15,351 nt of DNA. It comes from an uncultured Christensenella sp. GTDB lineage: Bacteria > Bacillota > Clostridia > Christensenellales > UBA3700. Under the pieces are notes generated by a model, which saw nothing but the letters and a program-made list of their open reading frames with translations, had not been told where the DNA came from and made no database searches. Position 1 is the stretch's first letter; the number at the start of each line of letters is the position of its first letter. The translations under genes and the position numbers were made by a program. This document shows, one piece after another, positions 1 through 7,573 of this stretch. The stretch spans positions 1-15,351 of the forward strand of contig CAJTNA010000026.1 in NCBI GenBank assembly GCA_910577845.1, in the 5' to 3' direction.

Positions 1-196
1 AATGCCACTGCGTGTCGCTTGACTACAGCTTTAGATAATATAAATTATGTGTCGTGTAATTTGAGAAAACTTAAATTAAACAAAAGCTTCTGCTTTTTAC
101 TTGACAAATCAAGCCGACACTTTTTGAATGAACAATTGCTGATGTCAAATGCCACTACGTGTCGCTTGACTACAGCTTCTGATAATACAAACTATA
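1..196. repeat. Pair of ~49-bp direct repeats 147 bp apart, with an inverted partial copy between
   Basis: Positions 1-49 and 148-196 share almost the same sequence, beginning AATGCCACT, then CGTGTCGCTTGACTACAGCTT, differing at only about five positions over the first ~46. The core GTGTCGCTTGA also occurs inverted and slightly altered at about 109-120 (TCAAGCCGACAC). The left copy starts at the window edge, so the array may continue outside. The mix of direct and inverted copies fits an intergenic palindromic repeat family or a tandem array of period 147. No mobile-element gene is nearby. Confidence 0.7.
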
Positions 197-201
197 ATTA
201 G
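1..201 (+). CDS. Possible 3' end of an unknown reading frame carrying a 49-codon repeat
   Basis: Frame 1 is open from the left edge to a TAG at 199-201, so this could be the tail of a gene starting outside the window. The peptide contains NATACRLTTALDN and, exactly 49 codons later, NATTCRLTTASDN. No domain is recognised. No start with a ribosome site is visible; a TTG at 19 is the first start-type codon but has no Shine-Dalgarno. The same DNA holds direct and inverted repeats, so the open frame may be only a by-product of a non-coding interspersed repeat. The 147-bp period being a multiple of three is the only argument for coding. Confidence is low. Confidence 0.2.
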   Translation, partial: NATACRLTTALDNINYVSCNLRKLKLNKSFCFLLDKSSRHFLNEQLLMSNATTCRLTTASDNTNYN

Positions 202-238
202 TAAAATGTAATTGAGATTTAAAAATTAGTAAAAAAAC

Positions 239-272
239 AAAATCACCTACCAATTAAAGGGTAGGTGATTTT
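239..272. terminator. Bidirectional rho-independent terminator
   Basis: A perfect inverted repeat (arms AATCACCTACC at 241-251 and GGTAGGTGATT at 260-270, extendable by two A-T pairs) encloses an 8-nt loop. T-rich sequence follows on the plus strand and an A-run precedes it, so it can act both ways. It can end the rightward frame stopping at 201 and the leftward transcript whose last gene stops at 429, about 155 nt upstream on the minus strand. Confidence 0.85.
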
Positions 273-428
273 TGGTTTATAATATTATACTAAATTTGTT
301 AAGTGTTTGTATAAATAAGCATTTGCTTTTAATCAAGACTTTGTTTTACGTTTTTTACGTGTCTTTTAAATGCAATAACGTTTATTTATTATAGCTTTAG
401 CCTACAAAAGCTTTGTTGCACTTAGATA

Positions 429-3400
429 TTATAATATGCTAATGTCAAACGTAGTGTCATCAGTTTGAGGTTTAACTTGTACATCACTTGCAGGGACAGA
501 GTTATTTACAAATACACCATAGCAGTACAACTGCATTTCAAAGCCCTCAACATTTGCATCTGCAAGAGAGAATCCATTTGCAAGCAAATCTGCAAGTTTA
601 ATATTTTGTAGAGCAGTTGGTGCGTAAATAAATTGGTCAGTTTCCAAATTAATTGAGAATCTAACTGCATCAGACAAGATTAAATCTACCATAGCATCTA
701 AAGTTGCTTTTACATTTATTTGATTAGCTCTAGTAGTAGGGGTGCTTTCGCCACTATCACCACCATCTGGGGCAACTGGTCCCGGGTTTTCTGGTTCACT
801 ACCACTACCATCTCCGTCACCACTACCATCTCCGTCACCGCCAGTAGTAGGAGGTGTCATTAAGTTATTTAGGTAAGTTGTTTCGTCAGCGTTTAAGTTA
901 TTAATAAATGTATATTTAGTAGCACTTGTCAAGTTAGCCATACCATTATTCAATACTATAAACGCACCACCATAGATTTTTTCTGGTAGGATAACATTTG
1001 CTAAGTCATTACCACCAATTAAGCTATTAGACATTTCAAAGTGCATAAATAGCAAACCATTTGAAGCAGTTTCAATTAGGTTACGAGGTACAATATCTTT
1101 GCTTGTATCTGTATTACTAAAGTCTACCAAACCTAAGTCTGCAACGACATTTCTAAAGTCACTTACGCTATTAGCCTCACCAATGTTATTGTTGCTGAAC
1201 AAGCCAAATTTAGTTAACTTAGTTGTATCATTATCAACTTGTTCTTTAATTTTTTGACCAATATAGCCATCGTAAACTTTAATAGAGAAAGTATTGTCAG
1301 TATTCTCAAGCACTTCATAAAGGAACTTAGTTTGAGTTGCACCCTCAGAGTTAGTAACATCAAATTTGCCATCACTACCAGTCAATGGGTTCATAGTAAT
1401 AGAGGTATAAGAGTATTCACCGCCATCTTTCTTAGGCAAGTTGTTAAGCTTGTAAATAACGCTTCTTAAAGTTTCACCAGTGTCGCCTTCTTGATAGTTA
1501 TCACCAGAAATGTTTTTGCTAATCAATTGATACAAGTTAGTGCTTGTAAATCCATTTGTTTCACCATTAACTGGAGTTTTAACTGCTTCATCAGATGCAG
1601 TTAGAGAAATACCTTGTTTAGCAAAGTCTTCAAATGATGATTTGATTGTATCACCAATATTGCTTGATACGGTGTCTTTATCAAAGTCAGCACCAGTACC
1701 ATCTGTTTTGATAATCTTATTGATTAATTTCAAAAGGTTATCTATTTTTTCATCATCAGCAGCATTAATTTTAATTGTAGTAGAGTAGTCATCTAAAGAG
1801 ATTATAGCACTTACTACTAAATAATCTGCGGCAAAGTTTTCAAGTTTGATACCAGCAACACCTTGAGCATCTTTGTCAAGAGTACCAGCCATTCTCAAAG
1901 ATAATTTATTTGTTGTTTGGTTAACACTCATATCAACAAATTTAAAGTTTTTATAAAAACCAACATCCTTAATAGTTGATAATTTACCGCTTTGCTCAAT
2001 AAGCTTAGCAAGCTCAAGAGCAGTTATTGCAAAGTTGCCATCTGTTGCGACATTCTTATTTGCTTTAATACGTGATAAGTCAAAAGTACTTGCAAGATTG
2101 CCAGCTGTAATGTTGCTACCAAGATTAGTTAATGTATTAAACACATCTGTGGTTGCAATATTGTTTTTGTAGAAGAATTTTCCGTTAAGTTCACGTTTGA
2201 TAAAGCCAGTTTCACCAGTTAGGTAAGTAGTATCTAGTTTATTTATAATTTGGCCATTATTTTCATCAAACTTTGTTTCCTCATCATAGTTATAGTAACC
2301 TTGCATTGTGCTTTGGATAACCTCGGCAGACATTTTATTTGCGTCCTCAGTTTCGTCCTTGTTTAAGGTAGATGCCAAAATCTCATAAATAGTAGGTAAT
2401 TGCAAACCGCCTTTTGTAAAGCCAATACTCATATCCTCAGGCTCTTCACCAGCAGGAGGAATAATACTCTCAAGTGCTGGGTAAATAGCTGAATTTAATT
2501 TGTTAATCAAATTTTCTTTAGTAAATTTAGATAATGTATTATTATCAATACCACCAACTGAGCTGTTGCTACCATCTTCCTTATCAGCAGTTAGTCCTGC
2601 GATAAGTTTTTCAATAGTTTCAAACATTTTGTCACTATCAGTTTTGTTGTCAGAACCATTTTCGTCTTTAGTGTAGTTAAAGATAATGTCTGTTTTTAAT
2701 TCCCCATTTTTATCCATAGGAGCAATGATTTTTACATAAACATTTTTAGGGAATATTGACATAATCAATGGTTCTAAAGCCCCTAATTGGTTGCCAACTT
2801 GTGTTTTAATGATATTTGCTATATCAATATAAGCAATCATATCAATAGTTTTTTCAGTTAGAGTAAGTTCAAGAATTTCCATTTTGAACTCTTCACCCAA
2901 CTTTTCACCAATTGTAGTGTTTATAATTTGAGCAAGTGCCGCATCACTTAATTTAGCTTTTTCAGCTAATTGTTCATTAGTGTAATTGTAGATATAATCA
3001 TTATCCAATTTGTTTTTGATGTTGATATATTCTGGAATAGTTTCAATCTTATTCAAGAAATTATCTGGAGTTATATCTTTGCAGAATTTTTCGTCAATAC
3101 CATAAGTTGCAAATAAACTTGTTACTGAACTACTAAAAGCATCTTTTGAGGTTGGATTTGTTACATTTGCACTAATGTAAGAATTTACATCAGCGTAATC
3201 AAAGTCAACAGTGTGCATATGTTTAACCATTAACAAAAAGTCAGTTGATGTAACGTTAGTAACATTCATTTGTCTTAATGCAGTTGTCAAAAGGTCAAGT
3301 TTGATTTCACCAGTTGCGGTTTCCTCTGTAGATGGAGCAATAACAATACCTTGCTTTTGAGTCATTTCATTGATTGAATTGATAGCACTGAAAATTGATT

Positions 3401-4643
3401 TACCAACGCTATTTAAAGTTTTTTCAATTGCACCATTAACATATTTACTATCAGCAGTGTAAAGAATTTTTTGAATTGTTTCCTCTTTAATTGAGTTGAT
3501 TCCTAAAGTAGGAGCTTTGTCAATCTCTGGAGTAGTATTTGCCGTTATGTATATGCTCTTTGGCAAAAGTGATGGAATTAGATTTTTTAGGAAATCAAAG
3601 CCTTGAAAATCAAAACCAGATAGGATTTCCTTTACCAATGTATTGATTTTAACTTTTAAAATCACTGAAATAGTGTTTTCACCATTAGCGTTTTCCTTAA
3701 TATTGCATTGAGCAATTGAAATACTATTTTTAATAGAAATGTTGTACTGAGAAATAAGCTCTTGAACCATTGGAACGGTATCAATATTAAGTATAACTTG
3801 TTGCATAACAGCAGCTATCATTTTGTCAGTAATTTCCCAAACAGGAACAGCACTATTTTCATCAAAATCTTTTAGGGTAGAAAAGTCAAACTTTGTATCT
3901 GCAAGTAGCTTGTCCAAATACTCATTACCAGTTAGTGAATTGTTTTCACTTGGAATAGGGTCACCAGACTTGTCAAGCAGGTCAGCTACAGAAGATGTTT
4001 CGCTACCAACACCACCTTTGCTTTGAGGTATTAGCTCTAGCAAATCATTAATATTAAGTGGTGAGTCTAGATACATTGCTTTTTGCAAGTTGTTAAAAAA
4101 AGCTTGACCATCATTAACAACATCATAGTTTTGAGGAAAAGCATTGTCATCAACTTTATACAAGCCACCAATCAAATCGCCTAGCTCAATCAAAGTAACA
4201 CCAGTTATTGGTTGTACATACAAATGGTATCCGCCAAACACAGCAGTAAATGCCAAAACAAAAAGCAAAGCAACAGACATCAAACAACATTTAAATCCAG
4301 TATGATTGCTTGATAAATCTCTATGACGATAGTCATATAGTTTTTTATGTTTTTTCTTAAGTTGCTTAAGCTTCTTTTCCTCACTTTTAGACAAAGGAGC
4401 TTTAACGCTATTACTTTCCAAGCGATTAATTTCTTGTCTGTATTTTTCCTCCTTTTTAGAAGGCTTAGGAACGTGCTTTTCTTTCCAATTAGCGTCTTTT
4501 ATGGCTTTTATGTCGTCTTCAGACAAAAGCTCTGCATCGCAAAGAGAAGAATCATTATTGGTGACCCATTCTTTGGTGTTACGCTTTTTCTTCATTTTTG
4601 ATGGATTTTGTTCAAAATTGCTTTTGTTAAATTGTCCACTCAT
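429..4643 (-). CDS. Giant single-pass membrane protein with ~300-residue repeats, unknown function
   Basis: The protein has 1404 residues counted from the ATG at 4643. That start is preferred over an in-frame TTG at 4649 because the AGGAG ribosome site lies about 8 nt before the ATG and only 2 nt before the TTG. Order: a charged, Lys/Glu-rich cytoplasmic tail (1-118), one membrane helix (about 119-143) without a signal-peptidase site, then ~1260 residues predicted outside. The outer part looks like four related units beginning near residues 269, 565, 873 and 1182. Each has a helix like ITDKMIAAVMQQ, LSDAALAQII or ITALELAKLI, then beta-type strands and, in three units, a motif such as LLPKSIYITA, IFPKNVYVKI or ILPEKIYGGA. 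A Gly/Asp/Ser/Pro-rich linker (about 1263-1304) precedes a ~100-residue end domain. It has no LPXTG signal and few cysteines. It follows plsY with a 2-nt gap, so translation is probably coupled. I do not recognise the family; a lipid- or envelope-related role is inferred from the neighbour only. Confidence 0.9.
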   Translation of the reverse strand: MSGQFNKSNFEQNPSKMKKKRNTKEWVTNNDSSLCDAELLSEDDIKAIKDANWKEKHVPKPSKKEEKYRQEINRLESNSVKAPLSKSEEKKLKQLKKKHKKLYDYRHRDLSSNHTGFKCCLMSVALLFVLAFTAVFGGYHLYVQPITGVTLIELGDLIGGLYKVDDNAFPQNYDVVNDGQAFFNNLQKAMYLDSPLNINDLLELIPQSKGGVGSETSSVADLLDKSGDPIPSENNSLTGNEYLDKLLADTKFDFSTLKDFDENSAVPVWEITDKMIAAVMQQVILNIDTVPMVQELISQYNISIKNSISIAQCNIKENANGENTISVILKVKINTLVKEILSGFDFQGFDFLKNLIPSLLPKSIYITANTTPEIDKAPTLGINSIKEETIQKILYTADSKYVNGAIEKTLNSVGKSIFSAINSINEMTQKQGIVIAPSTEETATGEIKLDLLTTALRQMNVTNVTSTDFLLMVKHMHTVDFDYADVNSYISANVTNPTSKDAFSSSVTSLFATYGIDEKFCKDITPDNFLNKIETIPEYINIKNKLDNDYIYNYTNEQLAEKAKLSDAALAQIINTTIGEKLGEEFKMEILELTLTEKTIDMIAYIDIANIIKTQVGNQLGALEPLIMSIFPKNVYVKIIAPMDKNGELKTDIIFNYTKDENGSDNKTDSDKMFETIEKLIAGLTADKEDGSNSSVGGIDNNTLSKFTKENLINKLNSAIYPALESIIPPAGEEPEDMSIGFTKGGLQLPTIYEILASTLNKDETEDANKMSAEVIQSTMQGYYNYDEETKFDENNGQIINKLDTTYLTGETGFIKRELNGKFFYKNNIATTDVFNTLTNLGSNITAGNLASTFDLSRIKANKNVATDGNFAITALELAKLIEQSGKLSTIKDVGFYKNFKFVDMSVNQTTNKLSLRMAGTLDKDAQGVAGIKLENFAADYLVVSAIISLDDYSTTIKINAADDEKIDNLLKLINKIIKTDGTGADFDKDTVSSNIGDTIKSSFEDFAKQGISLTASDEAVKTPVNGETNGFTSTNLYQLISKNISGDNYQEGDTGETLRSVIYKLNNLPKKDGGEYSYTSITMNPLTGSDGKFDVTNSEGATQTKFLYEVLENTDNTFSIKVYDGYIGQKIKEQVDNDTTKLTKFGLFSNNNIGEANSVSDFRNVVADLGLVDFSNTDTSKDIVPRNLIETASNGLLFMHFEMSNSLIGGNDLANVILPEKIYGGAFIVLNNGMANLTSATKYTFINNLNADETTYLNNLMTPPTTGGDGDGSGDGDGSGSEPENPGPVAPDGGDSGESTPTTRANQINVKATLDAMVDLILSDAVRFSINLETDQFIYAPTALQNIKLADLLANGFSLADANVEGFEMQLYCYGVFVNNSVPASDVQVKPQTDDTTFDISIL
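802..837 (-). repeat. Two exact 18-bp tandem repeats encoding a Gly-Asp-Ser linker
   Basis: CCACTACCATCTCCGTCA occurs twice in a row at 802-819 and 820-837, followed by a partial third copy. On the minus strand it encodes a GDGDGS-type repeat in the linker of the giant membrane protein. Such in-frame minisatellites often vary in copy number between strains; that is inference here. Confidence 0.9.
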
Positions 4644-4645
4644 AT

Positions 4646-5302
4646 TCAACTCTCCTTTTTACTATCATCATCTGTATTTTCCTTGCCAAACAAAGATAGT
4701 GAGTTTTCTGTGTTGTTTTTTATCCGTTTAAAATTGCTCCTATGTGTCCAGAAAATCAAGCCTAGCCACAAGACAAGCAGAATAAGGCATACATAGTAAT
4801 AATTATCTCTCACCAAACAATTGCGAACAATGTTTGTTATAACCAAAATACAAATAGCCATTAATGACCCGATAAAGCCCTTTTTAAAGAAGGCAAGATA
4901 CCCAATCATAAGCGTAAACGCTACGGCAAATGTGATAGGTGAGATAACTGCAAATGCACCAAGACTTGTTGCCACGCCTTTGCCTCCCTTGAATTTGGAA
5001 AAACAAGAGAAGATATGCCCCAATACTGTGGAAAGACCAAGTACATACATTGCAAGATTATTATCCTTAAAAACAAATCTCCCAATTAGAGCAAAACTTA
5101 TACCTTTTGCACAATCAAGAACAAATGTCAAACAGCCCCAAAACTTGCCAACGGACCTAAGCATATTCATAGTGCCAGGGTTGCCAGAACCTATATGTTT
5201 GATGTCCTTATTTTTTATCTTAGCAATAATTGTGGCAAAGTTAATACTGCCAACAATGTAACCAAGTGGAATAAAAATTAAGTAATAGTATAAATCAATC
5301 AT
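4646..5302 (-). CDS. plsY: Glycerol-3-phosphate acyltransferase PlsY
   Basis: PlsY is the integral membrane enzyme that moves an acyl group from acyl-phosphate (made by PlsX) to sn-glycerol-3-phosphate, giving lysophosphatidic acid, the first step of phospholipid synthesis. The 218-residue protein is mostly membrane helices. Motif 1 is GSGNPGTMNMLR (38-49), motif 2 the segment GHIFSCFSKFKGGKGVAT (95-112), and a third conserved stretch HRSNFKRI lies at 187-194. In most homologues motif 1 reads GATN; here it is GTMN. The last ~25 residues are a hydrophilic tail rich in Asp, Ser and Lys. The ATG at 5302 has only a weak ribosome site (TAGAG). The end of the gene carries the AGGAG site of the giant membrane protein downstream. 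Transcription is from the strong promoter at 5346-5374. Confidence 0.96.
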   Translation of the reverse strand: MIDLYYYLIFIPLGYIVGSINFATIIAKIKNKDIKHIGSGNPGTMNMLRSVGKFWGCLTFVLDCAKGISFALIGRFVFKDNNLAMYVLGLSTVLGHIFSCFSKFKGGKGVATSLGAFAVISPITFAVAFTLMIGYLAFFKKGFIGSLMAICILVITNIVRNCLVRDNYYYVCLILLVLWLGLIFWTHRSNFKRIKNNTENSLSLFGKENTDDDSKKES

Positions 5303-5345
5303 AAAAACTCTAATGCGTAATAATTTATTATAATAATCTATGCTA

Positions 5346-5374
5346 ATTATAACACATTAATTAAAGCGTGTCAA
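5346..5374 (-). promoter_or_regulatory. Consensus sigma-A promoter for plsY and the giant membrane protein
   Basis: On the minus strand TTGACA (complement of 5369-5374) and TATAAT (complement of 5346-5351) are separated by exactly 17 bp. Both hexamers are perfect. The expected transcript start is about 7 nt downstream of the -10, giving a leader of roughly 35 nt before the plsY ATG at 5302. Confidence 0.88.
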
Positions 5375-5841
5375 CGTATGATAGGCTATTAAAATAATTT
5401 TTTCTACTTTAAATGGAAAATATTGTTTGCTACAACCCCTAATTTAGACAAAAAATAGCTAGAATTCTATTCAGCGTACAATTTGATTTAAAGTTGCACT
5501 AAAATTTTTGAAAATTATGTCGCAAAAACAACCGCCGTATTTTGCCGTCCGCAATTAATTTTATGCATATATTGCGTTTATTGACACAATTATATATCAA
5601 AAATCGCACCTAAAGAGAGTGGTGTAAATAATAATTAATTTGTTGATTGATGAATAGAACTACATTATTTGTTAAAATATAAGGATAACTTTGTAAAACA
5701 CATATTAGTTATTAGACAAGAGAGTATTAAAAAATTTCATTTGAAAAGATATATTTTTATATTAATCACTTTCAATCCTCACAAGTTTAAGGAGTGACAT
5801 TTTGCAATTGTGTATATCTTAAATTAACACCTTTCGTAAAT

Positions 5842-5862
5842 ACGAGTTTTACTCGTTTTTTT
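5842..5862 (+). terminator. Orphan terminator-like hairpin
   Basis: ACGAGT (5842-5847) and ACTCGT (5851-5856) form a 6-bp stem with a TTT loop, followed by a run of seven Ts. Nothing on the plus strand upstream looks like a gene. An AAGGAG sequence about 50 nt before it is followed only by a six-codon TTG frame. It could end a small RNA or be chance in AT-rich DNA. Confidence 0.35.
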
Positions 5863-6352
5863 GCACCTAAATACAATTAGTTTTACACAATAAAAAATTT
5901 GTTTCGAAAGATAGAGAACGCTTACTATAGTTATTAATATATATAATAAAGAATATTATTTTTATGACTAGCCAAAATATTAATACAATATAACTTTAAT
6001 GAATTTTTGTACCTTAAAAGCAAGTTTAATTATTGCAAATTTGGAATGCTTAAAGAAAAAGCGTTTTGTAAGAATAAGATTATGATTTTAACCAAAATTT
6101 TTTAAATAAAATTGGAAAGTAAAAAGCTTTTTAAGTTGAATTAATTATACTTACTAAAGCAAAAATCAAAGAAAATAATACATTAATATAAAGTTTTTTT
6201 GATAATAGAATTTTTCTAAAAGCGTTATGAAATCGGTGGTTTTTGCCCTTAAAAAAGGTTTTGTACCGATTTTCGTAGCATATTTTGCTATTTATTCTGC
6301 TTTATGGCTCTGTATTTTAAAAATTGTAAACTAAAAACAAATTAAAAAATAA

Positions 6353-6385
6353 CAAACAAGATGTTATAAGTTGGTATCTTGTTTG
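6353..6385 (-). terminator. Possible terminator of the lepB operon
   Basis: CAAACAAGAT (6353-6362) and ATCTTGTTTG (6376-6385) form a perfect 10-bp stem with a 13-nt loop. Read leftwards it is followed by a T-rich stretch (TTATTTTTT). It lies about 280 nt past the lepB stop, which is distant; no better terminator is seen nearer. Confidence 0.35.
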
Positions 6386-6439
6386 CTAATCAATACACTA
6401 TTGCTTTACAATAAAAATTTAATCTGAGGGGAATTGTAA

Positions 6440-6493
6440 ATGATTAAGATTTTAATAATGATTTTGATAAATACTCATTTAATATATCCTTAA
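6440..6493 (+). CDS. Possible 17-residue hydrophobic peptide
   Basis: ATG at 6440 follows GAGGGG (6426-6431) by 8 nt, the ideal spacing and one of the few strong ribosome sites in this gap. The product reads MIKILIMILINTHLIYP and stops with TAA at 6491-6493. Very short, hydrophobic peptides with a basic N-terminus occur among type I toxins such as the Ibs group (18-19 residues), but no antisense RNA gene is proven here and so short a frame can arise by chance. A weak promoter-like pair TTGGTA/TACACT lies at 6371-6399. Confidence 0.22.
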   Translation: MIKILIMILINTHLIYP

Positions 6494-6666
6494 AAATTAA
6501 ACAAATAAATTTTTATAATTGCAAATTTTTAAAGTTTGATGCGTGTGAATATGTATCAAAAAAATATATATAAATTCAATAAAAATTTACGCAAATTGAT
6601 TTAAATTTGATATGATAGGATAATTAATTTTTTACATTGTAATTTTATAAATATCTGTCTTAGCTT

Positions 6667-7251
6667 TTATTTAAGACCAACCATAATTCCCATTATGTCT
6701 GACTTGTAAATAGGACCATAGTTTCTACAATCAAAGCTATTAAGACTATTGTCACCTATTGCAAAATATTGGTTTTCTCTTAAAGTATGATATTGTCTAG
6801 GCAATAAGCTTGTTAACATACAATATTGTGTGTAGGTAAGACAAAATTCTTTTCTTGTTCTATCACTATAGTTCACTATAAGTCTGTCTTCAAAAAAAAG
6901 TATTTCATCACCTTCAACAGCTATAACTCGCTTAATAACTTGTTTTCTTGGTGCTGTCGCTGTACGTGGTGAAATGAAAGCTATAATGTCACCAACAATA
7001 GGGTCCCTATGAATTTTGGAAATGTAAACTTTTTGACCTTCGTAAATGGTTGGGTTCATAGAACAGCCAACAACATTGTATGGAGTGCATATGTATTCCA
7101 AACACAAATATACAGTTAGTATAATTACCAAAATCACTAATAAAAGTACAGTGATAATTTTTTGGTTTTTAGTTATAAAAGGCAAATCCTTTTTATTATC
7201 TTTTTCGCTAAGTTCCTTATCTTCCATATTATTAATAATTAAATCACCCAT
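6667..7251 (-). CDS. lepB: Signal peptidase I
   Basis: This membrane serine protease removes signal peptides from exported proteins on the outer face of the cytoplasmic membrane. The product has 194 residues from the ATG at 7251, chosen because TAGGA lies 7 nt before it; an in-frame TTG at 7257 is too close to that site. It has a cytoplasmic N-tail, one membrane helix (about 32-52), and the S26 family boxes: GCSMNPT with nucleophile Ser64, the general base Lys107 in KRVIAVEGDE, GDN at 166-168, and SFDCRNYGPI at 172-181, where the usual DSR reads DCR. Length is normal for Gram-positive type I peptidases. It is the last gene of a probable three-gene leftward cluster, 135 nt after the DUF951 gene, so a separate promoter is possible but none is clear. 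Confidence 0.95.
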   Translation of the reverse strand: MGDLIINNMEDKELSEKDNKKDLPFITKNQKIITVLLLVILVIILTVYLCLEYICTPYNVVGCSMNPTIYEGQKVYISKIHRDPIVGDIIAFISPRTATAPRKQVIKRVIAVEGDEILFFEDRLIVNYSDRTRKEFCLTYTQYCMLTSLLPRQYHTLRENQYFAIGDNSLNSFDCRNYGPIYKSDIMGIMVGLK

Positions 7252-7386
7252 TTTCAATTCCTATAACTAATATTGCTGTATAAATTTGTATATTTACTTG
7301 CTTTAATCTATTTAGTCTTATAGTTAAAAATTAATAAATTTGCCCAAATTCTTTTATAAACGCTTTCAAATAATGTAGTATAAAAG

Positions 7387-7572
7387 TTAATTATTGTTTT
7401 GTATATACTTTTTTATTATTGAGGGAAACTTATTTCTATCCAACATAACTATATGTCCGCATTTATCACATTGAATTTTTATGTCACAACCTACACGAAT
7501 AATTGTCCAGCTATTACCACCACAAGGGTGTATTTTTTTTGAAATTATTTTGTCACCTAGATTATATTGCAT
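7387..7572 (-). CDS. DUF951 family small protein
   Basis: The product is 61 residues and matches the DUF951 pattern (YyzM of Bacillus subtilis belongs here): NLGDKIISKKIHPCGGNSWTI at the start, then RVGCDIKIQCDKCGH and VMLDRNKFPSIIKK. The cysteines in HPCGG and CDKCG could bind a metal such as zinc, which is inference. Function is unknown. The ATG at 7572 is 1 nt after the stop of the upstream hydrolase-like gene, and the only ribosome-site-like sequence (GGGTG) lies inside that gene's last codons, so the two are probably translationally coupled. Confidence 0.92.
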   Translation of the reverse strand: MQYNLGDKIISKKIHPCGGNSWTIIRVGCDIKIQCDKCGHIVMLDRNKFPSIIKKYIQNNN

Positions 7573-7573
7573 A

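Larger units (their letters stand above)
5375..6666. other. 1.3-kb AT-rich intergenic gap
   Basis: No conventional gene with a ribosome site is seen on either strand, and no tRNA, rRNA or known riboswitch is recognised. What it does hold: a small GC-richer patch near 5520-5560 with GCCGT twice, a terminator-like hairpin at 5842-5862, a hairpin at 6231-6277 (arms AATCGGT and ACCGATT around an inner CCTT/AAGG stem), a 10-bp stem at 6353-6385, and a possible 17-residue peptide ORF at 6440-6493. The gap lies between the 5' end of the plsY operon and the 3' end of lepB, far longer than the other gaps in this window. Confidence 0.7.

Noticed and set aside
1..196. CRISPR array
   Set aside because: Only two copies with a ~98-bp interval and no cas genes; repeat and spacer sizes do not fit.
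4641..4649. TTG at 4649 as the start of the giant membrane protein
   Set aside because: AGGAG would be only 2 nt away; the ATG at 4643 has ideal spacing. The same argument rejects the TTG at 7257 for lepB in favour of the ATG at 7251.
4821..5261. Plus-strand frame of 146 codons
   Set aside because: It is a shadow of plsY, whose motifs are clear on the other strand; no ribosome site or recognisable domain.
5581..5610. TTGACA near 5581 as a promoter in the long gap
   Set aside because: No -10 box lies 15-19 bp downstream on that strand.
6001..6110. A ~45-codon open run on the plus strand as a gene remnant
   Set aside because: It has no start with a ribosome site and no recognisable similarity; runs of this length are expected by chance in over 1 kb.
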